Origin: Acuticoccus sp. I52.16.1
Lineage (GTDB): Bacteria; Pseudomonadota; Alphaproteobacteria; Rhizobiales; Amorphaceae
Direction of reading: 5' to 3'
Assembly (NCBI RefSeq): GCF_022865125.1
Contig: NZ_CP094828.1
Coordinates: forward strand, 372,001 to 436,000
DNA length: 64,000 nucleotides
Shown here: one piece after another, positions 1-8,239 of the stretch
Layout of the letters: every line of letters begins with the position of its first letter
Numbering within the stretch: position 1 is the first letter of the stretch
Position numbers and translations under genes: made by a program
Notes under the pieces: generated by a model
The model's database searches: none
Seen by the model: only the letters and a program-made list of their open reading frames with translations
Told to the model about the DNA's origin: nothing

Positions 1-186
1 AGCGACCTCGCCGAACAGGTGTCCGGCGCGCTCAGCACCTTCCTCGGCGACCCGCAGTCGCTGGCGATCGCGGCGACGCCGGCCAGCCCCGTTCCGCTCG
101 CCCAGGTCATGGGCGCGGCGATGACCGCGCCGCAGGCGATCCCCGAGCTTCTGGGCCTGTCGATCGAGGCCAACGGCGCCCAATAA
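1..186 (+). CDS. C-terminal 61 residues of an unidentified protein
   Basis: Frame 1 is open from the window edge to a TAA at 184-186 and gives 61 residues, Ala- and Leu-rich, ending in IEANGAQ. Third positions are almost all G or C, as in the neighbouring real genes, so I take it as the end of a genuine coding region that begins outside the window. No catalytic motif, cysteine or membrane segment is visible. I do not recognise the family. Followed by a GC-rich hairpin at 256-287. Confidence 0.6.
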   Translation, partial: SDLAEQVSGALSTFLGDPQSLAIAATPASPVPLAQVMGAAMTAPQAIPELLGLSIEANGAQ

Positions 187-255
187 GGGCCCCGCCCCGC
201 GCCGGCCGGGTGCCGCGCGGGGAACCATCCCGGCCCCGGCCGAGTTGCTTTCGCG

Positions 256-287
256 GCGCCGCGTTCACCTGAGGGTGCACGCGGCGC
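256..287. other. GC-rich hairpin between the first two genes
   Basis: A 9-base perfect inverted repeat (256-264 with 279-287) encloses a further 4-base pairing (266-269 with 274-277) around a TGAG loop. It lies 70 bases after the stop of the first gene and 66 bases before the next start. There is no U-tract, so it may be a transcript 3'-end structure or a 5'-leader structure of the hydrolase gene; I cannot tell which. Confidence 0.35.
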
Positions 288-353
288 TGTTGGTTCGGCG
301 ACCGGCCCGCGTGTCCGCGGCCGGCCCGGACACGCGCAACGGGGGACCGGAGA

Positions 354-1721
354 ATGGCCGACGACGGCCCGCACGACACCGCAGAATCAGGCGCGGGAGC
401 GGAGCCCGCACGCTCCGCCTTGCGCCGCAGCGCGCCGCACGCCCCGCCTCCTTCCCCCGCCGTGCCCTGGCCGCAGGCCGCGCCGCCCGTGCCGACGCGC
501 GAGCGGTCCCGCGCCCCGCAGCACGCGGCGCTGCCGACCTCGCCCGGCGGCGGATGGCTGGGCGCGGCCGCCGTCTACGGCGGTGCCGCCCTCCTCGGCG
601 CCTACCTGTTCCAGACCCGCGCCCGCGTCCGCGCCGAACACGAACATCCCCCGAGCGGCCGTTTCCTCGACGTCGGCGGCACGCGCCTCCACTATGTCGA
701 CATCGGCGCCGGGCCGCCGGTGGTGCTGATCCACAGCGGCGGCACGACACTGGAAGACTGGTTCATCTCTTCGCTGGCCGACGAACTCGTGCCGCACCAC
801 CGCCTCGTCCTGGTGGACCGGCCGGGCTACGGCTATTCGTCCCGCCCCGCGGGCACGGACTGGTCGCCCGAGCGGCAGGGGCGCGCCCTCGCCCACCTGA
901 TGCACCGCCTCGGCGTCTACCGCGCGACCCTCGTCGCCCATGCCGACGCCGCGTTGCCGGCGATCGCGCTGGCGCTCGCCTATCCGGGCTTCGCCCGCGC
1001 GCTGACGCTCCTGAACCCGATCGCCTTCCCCGGCGGCGCGCCGGCCAGCGCCGCGGCACCGGTGCCGGGGATCCCGCTCCTCGCCCCGGTGGCGCGGGCG
1101 ACGGCGCTGCCTTCCCTGGCCCGCTCCGGCCTCCCTGCGCTTTTCCGCGCCAGCTTCGAGCCGCAACCCGTGCCGGCCACATATGCCGCGGCCTTCCCCG
1201 CCGGCCTCGTCACCCGCCCCGCCCAGCTGAGCGCGAGCGCACAGGACGCCACTGCGATCGACGCCGCCGCGACACGCCTCTCCCAACGCTATTCTGACCT
1301 CGATATCCCCGTGACGGTGGTGGCCGGCAGCGGCGACGCCATCGTCGACCCCGACGCGCAGGCCCGGCGCCTGGCGCGGACGATCGGCCATGCGCGCTTG
1401 ATCGTCGTCCCGGCGGCGGGCCATATGGTGCACCACTCGGCGCCCTCGCGCGTCGCGGCCGCCATCATCGACACGGCGACGGCGCCTCGCGCCCTCGCCG
1501 CCGCGCCCCCCGGCGCAAAGGACACCATGACCCCGCGAGCTCCCGCCCCGTCCGCGCCCCCCGCCCCGTCCGCGCCCCCGCCCGCCGCGCCGAGCCGGTC
1601 CGCGACCGCCGAGCGCGCCGCGCCCAAGCGCTCCCCCGCCAAGGCGAAGGGCGGCGGCGGCAAACGCTCCCCGGCCCGGCGGCAGACCGCCAAGCGCGGT
1701 CCGACGAAGCCCGCCACTTGA
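354..1721 (+). CDS. Membrane-anchored alpha/beta hydrolase-fold protein, nucleophile missing
   Basis: 455 residues. A Pro/Ala/Arg-rich N-terminus is followed by one hydrophobic segment (about 66-86), then an alpha/beta hydrolase domain (about 100-375) and a Pro/Ala/Lys-rich basic tail (about 380-455). The strand-3 turn HSGG (127-130), the RPGYGYSSRP stretch, an acid residue (D328 in GSGD) and the terminal histidine (H357 in AAGHMV) are present. At the nucleophile elbow, where the family has G-H-S-x-G-G, this protein reads A195-H-A-D-A-A, so the serine is replaced by alanine at 197. It may therefore be a non-catalytic binding or scaffold protein. GGAGA lies just before the ATG. The stop overlaps the TTG start of the next gene, suggesting coupling. 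Confidence 0.75.
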   Translation: MADDGPHDTAESGAGAEPARSALRRSAPHAPPPSPAVPWPQAAPPVPTRERSRAPQHAALPTSPGGGWLGAAAVYGGAALLGAYLFQTRARVRAEHEHPPSGRFLDVGGTRLHYVDIGAGPPVVLIHSGGTTLEDWFISSLADELVPHHRLVLVDRPGYGYSSRPAGTDWSPERQGRALAHLMHRLGVYRATLVAHADAALPAIALALAYPGFARALTLLNPIAFPGGAPASAAAPVPGIPLLAPVARATALPSLARSGLPALFRASFEPQPVPATYAAAFPAGLVTRPAQLSASAQDATAIDAAATRLSQRYSDLDIPVTVVAGSGDAIVDPDAQARRLARTIGHARLIVVPAAGHMVHHSAPSRVAAAIIDTATAPRALAAAPPGAKDTMTPRAPAPSAPPAPSAPPPAAPSRSATAERAAPKRSPAKAKGGGGKRSPARRQTAKRGPTKPAT

Positions 1722-2005
1722 GCGCGTCGGTCGTCGCCTGGCTCGTCGCCGGCTGGCTCGCGGTCGTCAACGTCGCGGGGTTCGTCGTCTTCTGGCGCGA
1801 CAAGCGGGCCGCGATCGCCGGGCGCTGGCGCGTGCCGGAGCGGGTGCTGTTTACATTCGCCGCGCTGGGAGCATGGCCGGCGATCCTCGGCGGCGCCGAG
1901 ATCCTGCGCCACAAGACCCGCAAGCAGCCCTTTCGCGCGATCCTCTACACCATCATCGCGCTGCAGTTCGCCGCGATCGTGACCTGGTTCACCCTCGTCC
2001 CGTAG
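1718..2005 (+). CDS. DUF1294 family small membrane protein
   Basis: 95 residues with three hydrophobic segments: N-terminal (about 3-24), a middle one containing the FAALGAWPAILGG stretch, and a C-terminal one (about 72-94). The sequence RVPERVLFTFAALGAWP followed by RHKTRKQPF is the DUF1294 signature (usually xRIPExxLxxLAxxGGxxG...FRHKTxKxxF). The function of the family is unknown. The start is a TTG at 1718 that shares the TTGA with the stop of the upstream hydrolase, so the two genes are probably co-translated. Confidence 0.8.
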   Translation: MSASVVAWLVAGWLAVVNVAGFVVFWRDKRAAIAGRWRVPERVLFTFAALGAWPAILGGAEILRHKTRKQPFRAILYTIIALQFAAIVTWFTLVP

Positions 2006-2157
2006 CCTGCACGGCGCGGCCGCCGGCACCGCGGCGGCGGACCTGCCCCGCTGTCCGCACGCCTTGCGCGGCGGCGCACACTCGGCAACTCTAGCGCAAC
2101 GCGCGACCTGGCATCGAGCGTGCCTCGCCGCCTCGATCCCGCGCATTCCGGCGCACC

Positions 2158-3063
2158 ATGGAGTTTCGTATGGAGGCCCTTTTCATCGGCCACGCCTACA
2201 TCGACATCACCTTCCTGGCCGATACGATCCCCACCGGCGACGACAAGACCATCGCCGACGACTATGCCGTCGCCTTCGGCGGCAACGCCACCACGGCGGC
2301 GTTCTGCGCGGCCAAGCTGGGGCTCAAATGCGACCTCCTGTGCCAGCAGGCGGACGACTGGCTGGCGCGCATGTTCCTCGACATGGCGTCCCGCTACAGG
2401 ATCTCGGTGCATGGGCGGAAGGTGGCGGAATCCTCGCTCTCCTTCATCATGCCGAACGACGGCAAGCGCGCCATCGTGCGCTGCCGCGATTCCAACTTCC
2501 TGCACCCCTTCCCGACCCTCAATCTCGACGGGATCCGCGGCCTCCATATCGACGGGCACATGCACGACGCGGCGCTGCACTACGCCAAGGCGTGCCGCGA
2601 GAAGGGCGTGCTGACCTCGCTCGACGGCGGGTCCGCCCGCGAGGGGACGGACGAGCTGCTGCACTACATCGACGTCGCGGCGATCTCCGAGCGCATGTGC
2701 GAGCAGATGCACCTCAACCCGCTGGCGATGCTGGACTATCTGCGCGCGCACGGGGTCAAGACCGGTGCGGTCACGCTCGGCGAGCGCGGCCTCGTCTACT
2801 ACGAGAACGGCGGCGAGGCGAAGACCATGCCGGCCCTGAACGTGCCTCACTCCGCGGTGGTCGACACGTCCGGAGCGGGCGACGTCTTCCACGGTGCCTA
2901 TTTCTACTCGGCGCTGGAGCGACCCGAGATGAGCTGGGCCGACCATTTCGACTTCGGCCGTTCCGCCTCGGCGTTCGCCGTACAACACCTCGGCAACGAG
3001 GAGTCGCTCCCCTCCCTGGACGACGTCGAGGCGATGCGCGCCACCTACGCCGAAGCCGCCTGA
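2158..3063 (+). CDS. PfkB-family carbohydrate/nucleoside kinase
   Basis: 301 residues, the usual ribokinase-family length. The N-terminal substrate region shows GGNATTAAFCAAKLG (about 41-55). The C-terminal family signature VDTSGAGDVFHGAYF (about 237-251) contains the anion hole GAGD and the catalytic Asp. It should phosphorylate a sugar or related alcohol in the cytoplasm with ATP; the substrate cannot be told from sequence. A second in-frame ATG at 2170 is an equally good start because the family usually begins within a few residues of the first strand (ALFIGHAYIDI). It stands alone, facing a convergent glycosyltransferase gene. Confidence 0.85.
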   Translation: MEFRMEALFIGHAYIDITFLADTIPTGDDKTIADDYAVAFGGNATTAAFCAAKLGLKCDLLCQQADDWLARMFLDMASRYRISVHGRKVAESSLSFIMPNDGKRAIVRCRDSNFLHPFPTLNLDGIRGLHIDGHMHDAALHYAKACREKGVLTSLDGGSAREGTDELLHYIDVAAISERMCEQMHLNPLAMLDYLRAHGVKTGAVTLGERGLVYYENGGEAKTMPALNVPHSAVVDTSGAGDVFHGAYFYSALERPEMSWADHFDFGRSASAFAVQHLGNEESLPSLDDVEAMRATYAEAA

Positions 3064-3082
3064 CGCGTCGCGGCGGCGTCCG

Positions 3083-4069
3083 TCAGGACGTCGCCTCGCG
3101 CTTCCAGTGCAGCCCCTCGCGCTTGTACTGCGGCGGATTGGGCAGGAAGCGCCGCGCGGGGGCGACGAAGGTGTGGCACCAGGCGACCGGCATGACGGCC
3201 GCCACCGGCTCCCCGTCATGGACGGCGAGATAGTCCTCGACCGCGCGGGCGACGATCGCCGGCCCGGTGAGCTTCAAGAGGTTGGTTTTGGTGAAGGACC
3301 CGTCCGGCTCGCGCTCGGCGGTCGCGAGCTGTCGGCCGATATATTCGATGACGAAGGCGAACACCGGGTGCCCCGCCGGCGAGGAGAGGAACCAGTTGGC
3401 GACGTTGGTGCGCATCTCGCCGGTCCACTGCGCGAACAGCGGCACGGTCGGCGGGGCGTAGGGGATCGCGCGCACCAGCGTCATGTCGGCATCGATGTAG
3501 AGGCCGCCGTGGTGGTAGAGTTCCAGGACGCGGAAGATGTCGGCCTGCATCGAGGGATGGAACGCGTCGTCGAAGTGCCGGGTCCAGAGGGGGCCGGCCG
3601 CCTCGGCGATGCGCGCGCGGGCGGTGGCGAGGTCGTAGACGACGTGCTCGTACCCGCTGGCGCGGCAGATCTTGGCGACCTGGTCCAGGAGGCGGCGCAC
3701 CTCGGCCGGTGGCGCCTTGTCCCAGAACTGGACGACGCGGCGGGGCGTCTCCCCCGCGGCGCCGAAGTGGGCGGCCCAGTCGAGACCGGAAATGTCGAGT
3801 TCCTTCTCGCGCGTGCCGGTGGCGAGGGCGACCGTGTAGGCGCGGATGCGGTTGGTGTGCGGCCAGCGGTTCTGCGCGGCTTCGACGGCGGCGGGGTCCG
3901 CGGCCTTGGGCTTCACCCGGCCGCCGGGCTCCCCTGAACGCGCCGCGCCGTTGCGCTGGCCCCGCCCCGGTCCGGCCTTGCCGGCCCGCGTCCGGCTCCT
4001 GCCCTCGCCCGGCCCGGCGCCGGGGGTCTCGGTTCCATCGCCGTCATTGTCGCGGCGCAGCCGTCCCAT
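3083..4069 (-). CDS. Glycosyltransferase with DXD motif (Gly_transf_sug type)
   Basis: 328 residues from the ATG at 4069, preceded by an open but unlikely extension. After an Arg/Gly/Pro-rich head (about 1-65) comes a domain of the DXD sugar-binding group seen in OCH1-like and capsular transferases. RRVVQFWDKAPPAEV gives the first strand, HPSMQADIFRVLELYHHGGLYIDADM carries the R-x-x-L-x-x-x-GG-x-Y-x-D-x-D motif, with the two aspartates as metal/nucleotide-sugar ligands, and later come a W-x-T-G-E and a conserved-looking CHTF. No signal peptide or membrane segment is visible. The acceptor is unknown, perhaps a surface glycan. Confidence 0.75.
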   Translation of the reverse strand: MGRLRRDNDGDGTETPGAGPGEGRSRTRAGKAGPGRGQRNGAARSGEPGGRVKPKAADPAAVEAAQNRWPHTNRIRAYTVALATGTREKELDISGLDWAAHFGAAGETPRRVVQFWDKAPPAEVRRLLDQVAKICRASGYEHVVYDLATARARIAEAAGPLWTRHFDDAFHPSMQADIFRVLELYHHGGLYIDADMTLVRAIPYAPPTVPLFAQWTGEMRTNVANWFLSSPAGHPVFAFVIEYIGRQLATAEREPDGSFTKTNLLKLTGPAIVARAVEDYLAVHDGEPVAAVMPVAWCHTFVAPARRFLPNPPQYKREGLHWKREATS

Positions 4070-4302
4070 GATACTCGTATCCCAACCGTACGCGGTCGCT
4101 CCCTGCGACCTCAGGCCGCCCGACCGGCCGCCGTGCGCGGCCGCGGGCCGGCGGACGTTAGCCGCCCCGTGAAGCAAATGCCACCGCCCCTCGCGTCGCA
4201 TCGCTCCGCGCCGACGGCGCTGCCCGAACGGGCGCGGCCGCGACGCCCGGAGGCACCGCGGCCGCAGGTCTCGTCACCCCCCGGCGAACCGGGGCGCGGC
4301 CA

Positions 4303-5550
4303 TCAGCAGTCGGGCACGTCGCGGCCCGGGCGGCCCATCTTGTCGAAGTCTTCCTTCGACATGCCGAGCGTCTGGTTCACGCCGTCGACCTTCTTGACCA
4401 CCTGGGTGGCGAGGCTGCCGTCGTCCTGCTCCACCACCTCGATCACGAAGTTGGTGCCGATCGCCTGGCGGTTCTCGTCCAGCTTGATCGGGCCGTTGGG
4501 CGCGTCCAGCTCCAGCGTCGAGAGGCACTGGCGGAACTCGGGATCGCCGCCGCCGAGCTTTCCGTCGACATTGTCGAGGCAGGTCAGCGCCGCGGTGGTG
4601 GCGTTATAGTAGTTGGTCGCCAGCAGCGAGGGGCTCGCGAAACGCTCCTCGGGCGGATAGGCGTCCTGATAGGCCTTCACGTAGGCCTGCCAGTCCGGGT
4701 CGTCCCACGTGTCGGCCTGGCCGGAGGAGGCCGGGGTGCCGACGAGCGCGTCCTTGGCCGAGCCGCGCGAATTCAGCACCGTGCCGTCCACCATGATGGT
4801 GCCGCCGATCAGGTTCGCGTCGCCGCCGGCCTGCTGGTACTGGTTGAGGAAGTTGACCGCGTCACCCCCGCCGAGGCCGAGGTAGATCGCGTCGACGTCG
4901 TCCGGCAGCGCGGCGATCACCGAGGCGAAGTCCTTGGTGCCCAGCGGCACCCAGAAGCGCTCGACGATCTCGCCGCCCGCATCGCAGAACTCTTTGGCGA
5001 AGCCGAGGAAGTTGGTGTGGCTGAAGGAGTAGTCCTCGGCGACCGAGGCGACGAACTTCCACCCCTTCTCATTGGCGACGTAATCGCCCAGGCCGACGCC
5101 CCACTGCGCGCCATCCATGTTGAAGCGGAAGTAGTTCTCGGACGGGTTGACGTAGGTCGTCTCCTGCGCGCCGGAGGCGGCGTCGATGATCGTCACGTCC
5201 GGATACTGCTTGGCGAGGTCGCGCACGGCGATGCCTTCCGAGCCGGAGAGCGGGCCGATGACGAAATCGACCTTGTCCTGCTCGATCAGCTTGCGCACGG
5301 CGCGCACGGCCGAATCGGGGCTGGCATCGGTCGGCGCGAGCACATACTCGATCTTGCGGCCGCCCGCGGTCTCGTCGTGCTGCTTCATGGCGAGCTTGAA
5401 GCCGCGCATGCCGTCCTCGCCGAGGACGGTGTAGGTGCCTTCGAGCACGGCCGTCACGCCGACCTTGATGGGATCGCCGTCCTGCGCGAGCGCCGCGCCG
5501 GACACGAGGATCGCCGAGGCGGCGACCGTCGTCATGAGCGTTCGTAGCAT
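4303..5550 (-). CDS. Periplasmic substrate-binding protein of a Liv-type ABC transporter
   Basis: 415 residues from the ATG at 5550, which follows a good ribosome site (AGGGAGTGAACGA). A signal peptide (Ala/Val-rich core, cleavage near SGAALA|QDG) is followed by a type 1 periplasmic binding fold (Peripla_BP_6, HAAT family): KVGVTAVLEGTYTVLGEDG, FVIGPLSGSEG, TIIDAASG and the YFRFNMDG lobe. Such proteins bind branched-chain amino acids, amides or similar small solutes. No permease or ATPase gene adjoins it; the Liv-type operon at 24.0-30.6 kb has no binding protein of its own, so this could be its partner. It is divergent from an AEC carrier, with an inverted repeat at 5635-5656 between them. 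Confidence 0.88.
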   Translation of the reverse strand: MLRTLMTTVAASAILVSGAALAQDGDPIKVGVTAVLEGTYTVLGEDGMRGFKLAMKQHDETAGGRKIEYVLAPTDASPDSAVRAVRKLIEQDKVDFVIGPLSGSEGIAVRDLAKQYPDVTIIDAASGAQETTYVNPSENYFRFNMDGAQWGVGLGDYVANEKGWKFVASVAEDYSFSHTNFLGFAKEFCDAGGEIVERFWVPLGTKDFASVIAALPDDVDAIYLGLGGGDAVNFLNQYQQAGGDANLIGGTIMVDGTVLNSRGSAKDALVGTPASSGQADTWDDPDWQAYVKAYQDAYPPEERFASPSLLATNYYNATTAALTCLDNVDGKLGGGDPEFRQCLSTLELDAPNGPIKLDENRQAIGTNFVIEVVEQDDGSLATQVVKKVDGVNQTLGMSKEDFDKMGRPGRDVPDC

Positions 5551-5634
5551 TCGTTCACTCCCTGATCGTTGTTGCCGCTCTTCACGGCGGCCGATATCGC
5601 AGTGTGCGGTCCGCAAATGCAGATCGTCATGCCC

Positions 5635-5656
5635 CGCAGTCTCAAAATTGACTGCG
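5635..5656. promoter_or_regulatory. Inverted repeat, candidate operator in a divergent promoter region
   Basis: CGCAGTC and GACTGCG (7 bases each, 5635-5641 and 5650-5656) flank an 8-base A/T-rich spacer. A second, smaller palindrome TGCGG-T-CCGCA lies at 5605-5615. Both fall between the divergently oriented binding-protein and AEC-carrier genes, where a shared regulator would bind. No regulator gene is adjacent, so its owner is unknown. Confidence 0.4.
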
Positions 5657-5770
5657 AATGCGCGCGCGCCGGGCGATTTCAGCTTTCTTGACCGGGGACG
5701 TTCGTCCGCCCCTTGCCGGCCGACGGGGAGCGAACTAATCGTCGGCTACGGTTTAACTGCGGGGATTCTC

Positions 5771-6679
5771 TTGGCAATTTTCGAGGTCCTCGGCGACCCT
5801 GTCCTGCCCGTCTACGCGATCATCTTCGTCGGCTACCTGCTGGGACGGCGCGGTACCGTCTCGGCGGAGGAGGCGCGCACGCTCAACCGTATTGCGCTGT
5901 CGCTGTTCCTGCCGCTGCTCCTCTTCGGCCTCATCATCGAGGCGCCGATCCGCACGTTCGACCCCTCCCCGGTCGTCCTCTATTTCGCGATCGAGGTCAT
6001 CGTCTTCACGCTGGGCCTCGTTCTGGCGCTGAAGGTGTTCCGCCTGGGGCCGGGCGAGTCGGTGCTCCTGGCGTTCGGCAGCATCTTCTCCAACACGGTG
6101 CTGATCGTGCTGCCGATCGCCATCCTGCTCTACGGCACCGGCGACATCCTGCCGATCACGGCGATCGTGACGCTGGATTCGACGATCACCTTCGCGCTGG
6201 CGATCATCGCCCTGCAGATCATGAAGCTGGGACGGGTGACGCCGCTGGCGGTGTTGAGCCGGGTCGCGCGCTCGCCGATCCTGATCGCCATCGCGGCGGG
6301 ACTGGTGGTCAACCTCGCGCGCCTGCCGATGCCGCACCCGTTCGTGACGTTCATCGAGTTTAACGGCGCGGCGGCGCCACCGCTGGCGCTCCTGTCGCTC
6401 GGCGTCTTCCTGGCACAGACGAAAATGACGTTCGAGGCCCCGGTGCTGACCTTCTCCGCGATCAAGGTGGTGATCTTCCCGCTGGCGGTGTGGCTGGCGG
6501 TGAAGGGCTTCGCACCGGGTTCGATCGGGGCGGACCGCTTCGTGCTGGGCGCCGCCGCGCCCGCGGGCACGATGGCCTTCAGCCTCGGCATCCTCTACGA
6601 CGTGAAGACCGACCGTGTGACCCAGGTCATCATCTACACCAACATCCTGACGATGTTCTCGCTGGCGCTGCTGGCCTAA
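5771..6679 (+). CDS. AEC-family (auxin efflux carrier type) transporter
   Basis: 302 residues from a TTG at 5771 with GGGGA six bases upstream. Nearly the whole protein is hydrophobic with about ten membrane segments. The first reads PVYAIIFVGYLLG, and there is an N-R-x-A-L-x-x-F-L-P-L-L-L-F-x-L-I stretch typical of bacterial AEC permeases (MdcF/YfdV-like). These carry small dicarboxylates or other organic anions across the inner membrane; the substrate is unknown. No ATG gives a better family-length start. Its stop overlaps the convergent fusion gene by 4 bases. Confidence 0.8.
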   Translation: MAIFEVLGDPVLPVYAIIFVGYLLGRRGTVSAEEARTLNRIALSLFLPLLLFGLIIEAPIRTFDPSPVVLYFAIEVIVFTLGLVLALKVFRLGPGESVLLAFGSIFSNTVLIVLPIAILLYGTGDILPITAIVTLDSTITFALAIIALQIMKLGRVTPLAVLSRVARSPILIAIAAGLVVNLARLPMPHPFVTFIEFNGAAAPPLALLSLGVFLAQTKMTFEAPVLTFSAIKVVIFPLAVWLAVKGFAPGSIGADRFVLGAAAPAGTMAFSLGILYDVKTDRVTQVIIYTNILTMFSLALLA

Positions 6680-8217
6680 CCGCCCAGCGCCTCCAGGACC
6701 GCGCCGGTGGTGGTCACGGCGGAGACGTTCTGCAGCGCATAGTCGATCGAGGCGCGGTGCCAGTCGGCGTTCATGGTCGAACAGGCGTCCTCGGGCACGA
6801 TCATCAGGTAGCCTTTGTCGGCGCCGGTGCGGGCGGTGTGCTCCACGCTCATGTTGGTCCAGGCACCGCAGGAGATCAGCGTATCGCGCCCCTCCGCCTT
6901 GAGGATCGTCTCCAGCCGCGTCCCCTCCCAGGCGCTCATGCGACATTTCTCGACCACATGGTCGCCGCCGGCCGGCTCCAGCCCCGGCACCGGGGCGACG
7001 CCCCATGTGCCGCGCACCAGGGCGCCGGCCTCGATCGTCCCCTCGAACAGCGGCGCGTTCATCGTCAGCCCGTTGGCGCCCGGCTCGACCACGAACCACA
7101 CGAAGATCACCGGGACCCCCAGCGCGCGGCAGCGTTCGGCGAGACGGGCGGCGTTGGCGACGGCGTCCTGCTCGCGGCAGTGGTCCGGCGCGCCGGAGGA
7201 GGCGAACGCGCCGCCATCCATCACCACGTCGTTCTGCATGTCCTGGATTATGAGGGCACAGCGCGACGGATCGAGCCCGCCCGACACCGGCGTCGCCGAG
7301 GCGCGCGCCGGCCGTGCGCGCATGTAGGGCTCGCCCCGCGGCCCGACCTTCACGGGAAGCGCATAAAGCGAGGTGGAGGCGGTGACGTAGAGCGTGCGCC
7401 AGTCCGCCCCGCCCCAGTGGAAGTTGGCGACCGGCTCCGGGATGGCGACCCGGCCGATGTGCCGTCCGTCCGGCGCATAGACCCAGAGGCCGCCCGGCGC
7501 CGTGACCCAGACGTTGCCCTCGAAGTCGCACTTCATGCCGTCCGGCACGCCGGCCTTGAGCGTATCCTTGATCCCGGAGGCGAAGATGCGCCCGTTCTTC
7601 GGCCGACCGTCCCCGTCGACATCGTAGACGCGGATGTTGGCCTGCTCGGTGTCGTTGACGTAGAACCGGGTTTCGTCGGGCGAAAAGCAGAGGCCGTTGG
7701 GCTGGGTGAACTGATAGCGGTCGACCACCAGCTCCGGCTCGGCCATCCCCGGCTTCACCCGGTAGACACCCTGAAAGCCCAGCTCGCGCGGCCGCTCGAC
7801 GCCGAAGCCCGGCATGCGCCCGTACCAGGGATCGGTGAAGTAGATCCACCCTTTGGCCGACACCACGACGTCGTTGGGGCTGTTCAGTTCGCGCCCCTCG
7901 AAGTGGCTCGCCAGCACCTCGCGCGTCCCGTCCGGCCGGATTCGCACCAGCGACGACGTCGCGTGCTCGCAGACCACGAGATTGAGATCGCCGTCGAAGG
8001 TCTGCCCGTTGCCCTTGTTGGTGCCGCGTTTGACCTCCGTCACCCCCGACGCGTCGGCCCGTCGGCGCACGTCGCCCGGCATGTCGGAGAAGAGGAGGTG
8101 GCCGTCCGGGTGCCAGACGGGCCCCTCGGTGAACCCGAACCCGGAGCCGACCTGACGCACCGGGGCGTGCTCGTCGACCAGGGCGCGGAAGGCGGGGGTC
8201 AGCGCGTCATGTGCCAT
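6676..8217 (-). CDS. Fusion: SMP-30/gluconolactonase domain plus isochorismatase-like hydrolase domain
   Basis: 513 residues, two enzymes in one chain. Residues 1 to about 300 are an SMP-30/gluconolactonase beta-propeller with the expected metal ligands: E31 (FTEGPVWHPDG), N115 (LNSPNDVVV) and D226 (VPDGMKCDFEGN). After a short Ala/Pro linker, residues about 315-513 are an isochorismatase-like cysteine hydrolase with the Asp (D326 in QDMQND) and Lys (K424 in VVEKCRMSAW). The position of the catalytic cysteine (usual GxxTxxCVxxTA) reads GAWTNMSVEHTA, so serine 457 replaces it. Such proteins open lactones and hydrolyse amides. It lies 22 bases downstream of a metallo-lactonase gene, presumably in one operon. 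Confidence 0.88.
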   Translation of the reverse strand: MAHDALTPAFRALVDEHAPVRQVGSGFGFTEGPVWHPDGHLLFSDMPGDVRRRADASGVTEVKRGTNKGNGQTFDGDLNLVVCEHATSSLVRIRPDGTREVLASHFEGRELNSPNDVVVSAKGWIYFTDPWYGRMPGFGVERPRELGFQGVYRVKPGMAEPELVVDRYQFTQPNGLCFSPDETRFYVNDTEQANIRVYDVDGDGRPKNGRIFASGIKDTLKAGVPDGMKCDFEGNVWVTAPGGLWVYAPDGRHIGRVAIPEPVANFHWGGADWRTLYVTASTSLYALPVKVGPRGEPYMRARPARASATPVSGGLDPSRCALIIQDMQNDVVMDGGAFASSGAPDHCREQDAVANAARLAERCRALGVPVIFVWFVVEPGANGLTMNAPLFEGTIEAGALVRGTWGVAPVPGLEPAGGDHVVEKCRMSAWEGTRLETILKAEGRDTLISCGAWTNMSVEHTARTGADKGYLMIVPEDACSTMNADWHRASIDYALQNVSAVTTTGAVLEALGG

Positions 8218-8239
8218 CGCATCGATCCTCCGCGCCGCT

